Positions 5,944 to 7,399 of a DNA stretch of 7,399 bases are shown piece after piece; position 1 is the stretch's first letter, and the number at the start of each line of letters is the position of its first letter. Under the pieces are notes generated by a model. The model saw only the letters and a list, made by a program, of their open reading frames with translations, did not search any database and was not told the origin of the DNA. The stretch is from positions 1 through 7,399 of the forward strand of contig CAMPAP010000030.1 of NCBI GenBank assembly GCA_946631935.1, written 5' to 3'. This DNA comes from an uncultured Lachnospiraceae bacterium (GTDB lineage: Bacteria > Bacillota > Clostridia > Lachnospirales > Lachnospiraceae). The position numbers and the translations under genes were made by a program.

Positions 5944-6261
5944 ATGGCAAAACAGGTAATGAGAATTACACTTAAGGCTTATGAGCACGAGCTGGTAGAT
6001 GCATCTGCGACCAAGATCATCGAGACCGCAAAGAAGAATGGCTCAAAGGTATCGGGACCCGTTCCCCTTCCTACCAAGAAGGAAGTAGTTACCATTCTCC
6101 GTGCAACACATAAGTACAAGGATTCCAGAGAGCAGTTTGAGCAGAGGACCCACAAGAGACTCATTGATATCTCTTCTCCGACTCAGGGCACCATCGAATC
6201 CCTTCAGCGTCTTGAAATGCCTGCCGGTGTTTTCATCGATCTTAAGATGCTTCAGAGATAA
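5944..6261 (+). CDS. rpsJ: Small ribosomal subunit protein uS10
   Basis: The product has 105 residues, full length for bacterial S10 (about 102-105). Diagnostic segments are RITLKAYEHELVD (7-19), GPVPLPTKKE (38-47) and SREQFEQRTHKRLIDI (61-76). S10 is in the 30S head, and in many bacteria it also works with NusB in transcription antitermination. Position 57 in the loop near the tetracycline site is Lys, the ancestral residue in many Firmicutes; substitutions at this codon are known to lower tetracycline or tigecycline susceptibility, and none of those is present here. It is the first gene of the S10 operon, as usual, behind its own long leader. The ATG at 5944 gives the expected N-terminus, and the stop is TAA at 6259-6261. 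Confidence 0.98.
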   Translation: MAKQVMRITLKAYEHELVDASATKIIETAKKNGSKVSGPVPLPTKKEVVTILRATHKYKDSREQFEQRTHKRLIDISSPTQGTIESLQRLEMPAGVFIDLKMLQR

Positions 6262-6284
6262 GGCAAGTAACAGTTAACAAAACC

Positions 6285-6351
6285 TCTACTAGACACGAAC
6301 GCAAAACGCGGTCCACTATGTAGAAAATTAGTGCCAGAAGGCCCGGGCACT
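6285..6351 (+). promoter_or_regulatory. Structured spacer between rpsJ and rplC
   Basis: The 109-base gap (6262-6370) contains no gene. TCTAC (6285-6289) pairs with GTAGA (6320-6324), TAG (6290-6292) with CTA (6316-6318), and CGC (6300-6302) with GCG (6308-6310), making one interrupted hairpin. A second stem, AGTGCC (6330-6335) with GGCACT (6346-6351), lies just upstream of the rplC ribosome binding site AGAGG (6358-6362). No U tract follows, so a terminator is unlikely. A translational control or RNA-processing element is possible. Confidence 0.4.
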
Positions 6352-6370
6352 GTTAAGAGAGGTAAAGGAA

Positions 6371-7054
6371 ATGAAAAAGGCAATACTTACAACAAAGGTC
6401 GGTATGACACAGATCTTTGCAGAGAACGGAGAGCTTATCCCCGTTACCGTACTTCAGGCCGGTCCCTGTGTGGTAACCCAGGTTAAGACCGCAGAGAAAG
6501 ACGGCTATGAGGCAGTTCAGGTCGGCTTTGTCGATATGAAGAACAAGGTCATCGAGAAGGACGGAAAAGGCGGAAAGAAAGTAGCACACAGAAACGGTGC
6601 AACCATGGCTGAAGCAAGGCGTTTTGAGCTGGCCGGAACCACCTCCAAGAGATACGTAAGAGAGTTCCGTTTTGAGAACAGCTCAGAGTACAACGTCGGA
6701 GATGAGATCAAGGCTGACATCTTCGCAAACGGAGATCACATCGATGCTTCTGCGATCACCAAGGGAAAAGGATTCCAGGGTGCGGTCAAGAGACTTGGAC
6801 AGCACAGAGGACCCATGAAGCACGGTTCCAAGTTCCACAGACATCAGGGATCTAACGGCGCTTGTTCATCCCCTTCAAGAGTTTTCAAGGGAAAGGGAAT
6901 GCCCGGTCACATGGGAAGCGTTAAGGCAACAGTTCAGAATCTTGAAGTAGTCAGAGTTGATGCTGAGAAGAACCTCATTCTTGTAAAGGGTGCAGTACCC
7001 GGCGCAAAGAACGCTCTTGTTACCATCAAAGAGACTACTATCGCAGAAGTTTGA
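6371..7054 (+). CDS. rplC: Large ribosomal subunit protein uL3
   Basis: The product has 227 residues and is recognised from KVGMTQIFAENGELIPVTVL (9-28), SKRYVREFR (92-100), the globular/extension boundary ITKGKGFQGAVKR (129-141), and the extension that reaches the peptidyl-transferase centre, HGSKFHRHQGSNG and SRVFKGKGMPGHMG (151-182). It is an early assembly protein of the 50S subunit. It is about 15-20 residues longer than the usual 205-210; most of the extra length is a lysine- and glycine-rich insertion around residues 58-85. The Gln that PrmB methylates in E. coli L3 is not conserved here, since this stretch reads ACSSPSR. The ribosome binding site AGAGG is 8 nt before the ATG at 6371; a second AAAGGA lies too close to be the main site. 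Stop TGA at 7052-7054. Confidence 0.97.
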   Translation: MKKAILTTKVGMTQIFAENGELIPVTVLQAGPCVVTQVKTAEKDGYEAVQVGFVDMKNKVIEKDGKGGKKVAHRNGATMAEARRFELAGTTSKRYVREFRFENSSEYNVGDEIKADIFANGDHIDASAITKGKGFQGAVKRLGQHRGPMKHGSKFHRHQGSNGACSSPSRVFKGKGMPGHMGSVKATVQNLEVVRVDAEKNLILVKGAVPGAKNALVTIKETTIAEV

Positions 7055-7078
7055 TCTGAGCGAAAGGAGGACAGATAA

Positions 7079-7399
7079 ATGGCAAAAGTATCCGTATACA
7101 ATATGGAAGGCAAGGAAGTCGGTACCGCCGAGCTCAGTGATTCAGTTTTCGGAGTAGAGGTTAACGAGCATCTCGTACATATGGCTGTACTTCAGCAGCT
7201 TGCCAATAACAGACAGGGAACACAGAAGGCTAAGACCCGCTCGGAGGTATCCGGGGGCGGGCGCAAGCCTTGGAGACAGAAGGGCACAGGACACGCAAGA
7301 CAGGGTTCCATCCGTGCTCCGCAGTGGAAAGGCGGCGGTGTTGTATTCGCTCCCGTACCGCGTGAGTACTCTTTCAAGATCAACAAGAAAGAGAAGAGA
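7079..7399 (+). CDS. rplD: Large ribosomal subunit protein uL4, 3'-truncated by the window
   Basis: The first 107 of about 206 residues are visible, and the frame is still open at the window end. The N-terminal globular start (MAKVSVYNMEGKEVG) is followed by the long loop that lines the nascent-peptide exit tunnel, SGGGRKPWRQKGTGHARQGS (58-77). It carries the GTG at 69-71 whose mutation gives macrolide resistance in streptococci, and it is intact here. His72 replaces the more common Arg; as I recall, this is common in clostridial L4 and not a sign of damage. AAAGGAGG (7063-7070) is 8 nt before the ATG at 7079, and only 24 bases separate it from rplC, so the genes are co-transcribed. In Gammaproteobacteria L4 is the repressor of this operon, which makes it one candidate ligand of the leader. 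Confidence 0.97.
   Translation, partial: MAKVSVYNMEGKEVGTAELSDSVFGVEVNEHLVHMAVLQQLANNRQGTQKAKTRSEVSGGGRKPWRQKGTGHARQGSIRAPQWKGGGVVFAPVPREYSFKINKKEKR

Noticed and set aside
7192..7386. Minus-strand frame of 64 codons opposite rplD.
   Set aside because: It is a shadow of the highly conserved L4 coding sequence, with no ribosome binding site or family match.

Overview
This window looks like a chromosomal segment from a low-to-mid-GC Gram-positive anaerobe of the Clostridia, most likely Lachnospiraceae. The support is the gene order rpsJ-rplC-rplD at the start of an S10 ribosomal-protein operon, strong purine-rich ribosome binding sites (AAAGGAGG, AAGGAG), and clostridial-looking S10, L3 and L4 sequences. 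The species cannot be named from the sequence alone. No mobile element, CRISPR array, tRNA, rRNA or phage gene was found.

Layout. (1) Positions 1-2041, plus strand: the 3' part of a large acidic beta-propeller protein whose N-terminus lies outside the window. (2) Positions 2096-3622, minus strand, converging on the first gene: a DHH/DHHA1 phosphoesterase (NrnA-like nanoRNase/pAp phosphatase family) with a C-terminal extension of about 180 residues. Its likely terminator hairpin lies inside the last codons of the propeller gene. (3) Positions 3623-3729: a short divergent intergenic region with candidate promoters on both strands and a perfect inverted repeat. (4) Positions 3730-5491, plus strand: a translationally coupled pair, an extended-SDR NAD(P)-dependent epimerase/reductase followed by a class I SAM-dependent methyltransferase resembling rRNA methyltransferases of the RlmI type. 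(5) Positions 5492-5943: a 452-base non-coding region with an A-rich element, a promoter and an unusually elaborate leader of about 300 nt. (6) Positions 5944-7399: rpsJ (S10), a 109-base structured spacer, rplC (L3), and the first 107 codons of rplD (L4), cut by the window end.

The protein-coding content is mostly ordinary. The most interesting signal is RNA: the rpsJ leader can form a long-range 15-pair helix enclosing two further hairpins. It is flanked by a 5' GNRA-capped hairpin and a 3' hairpin that competes with a small hairpin holding the rpsJ ribosome binding site in its loop. This is the architecture expected of a ribosomal-protein autoregulatory leader. Whether it belongs to a described family cannot be decided here. 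Second in interest is the extended C-terminus of the DHH protein, which seems to hold two diverged copies of a small domain also seen in phage-type proteins. All structures were paired by eye and no energies were computed.
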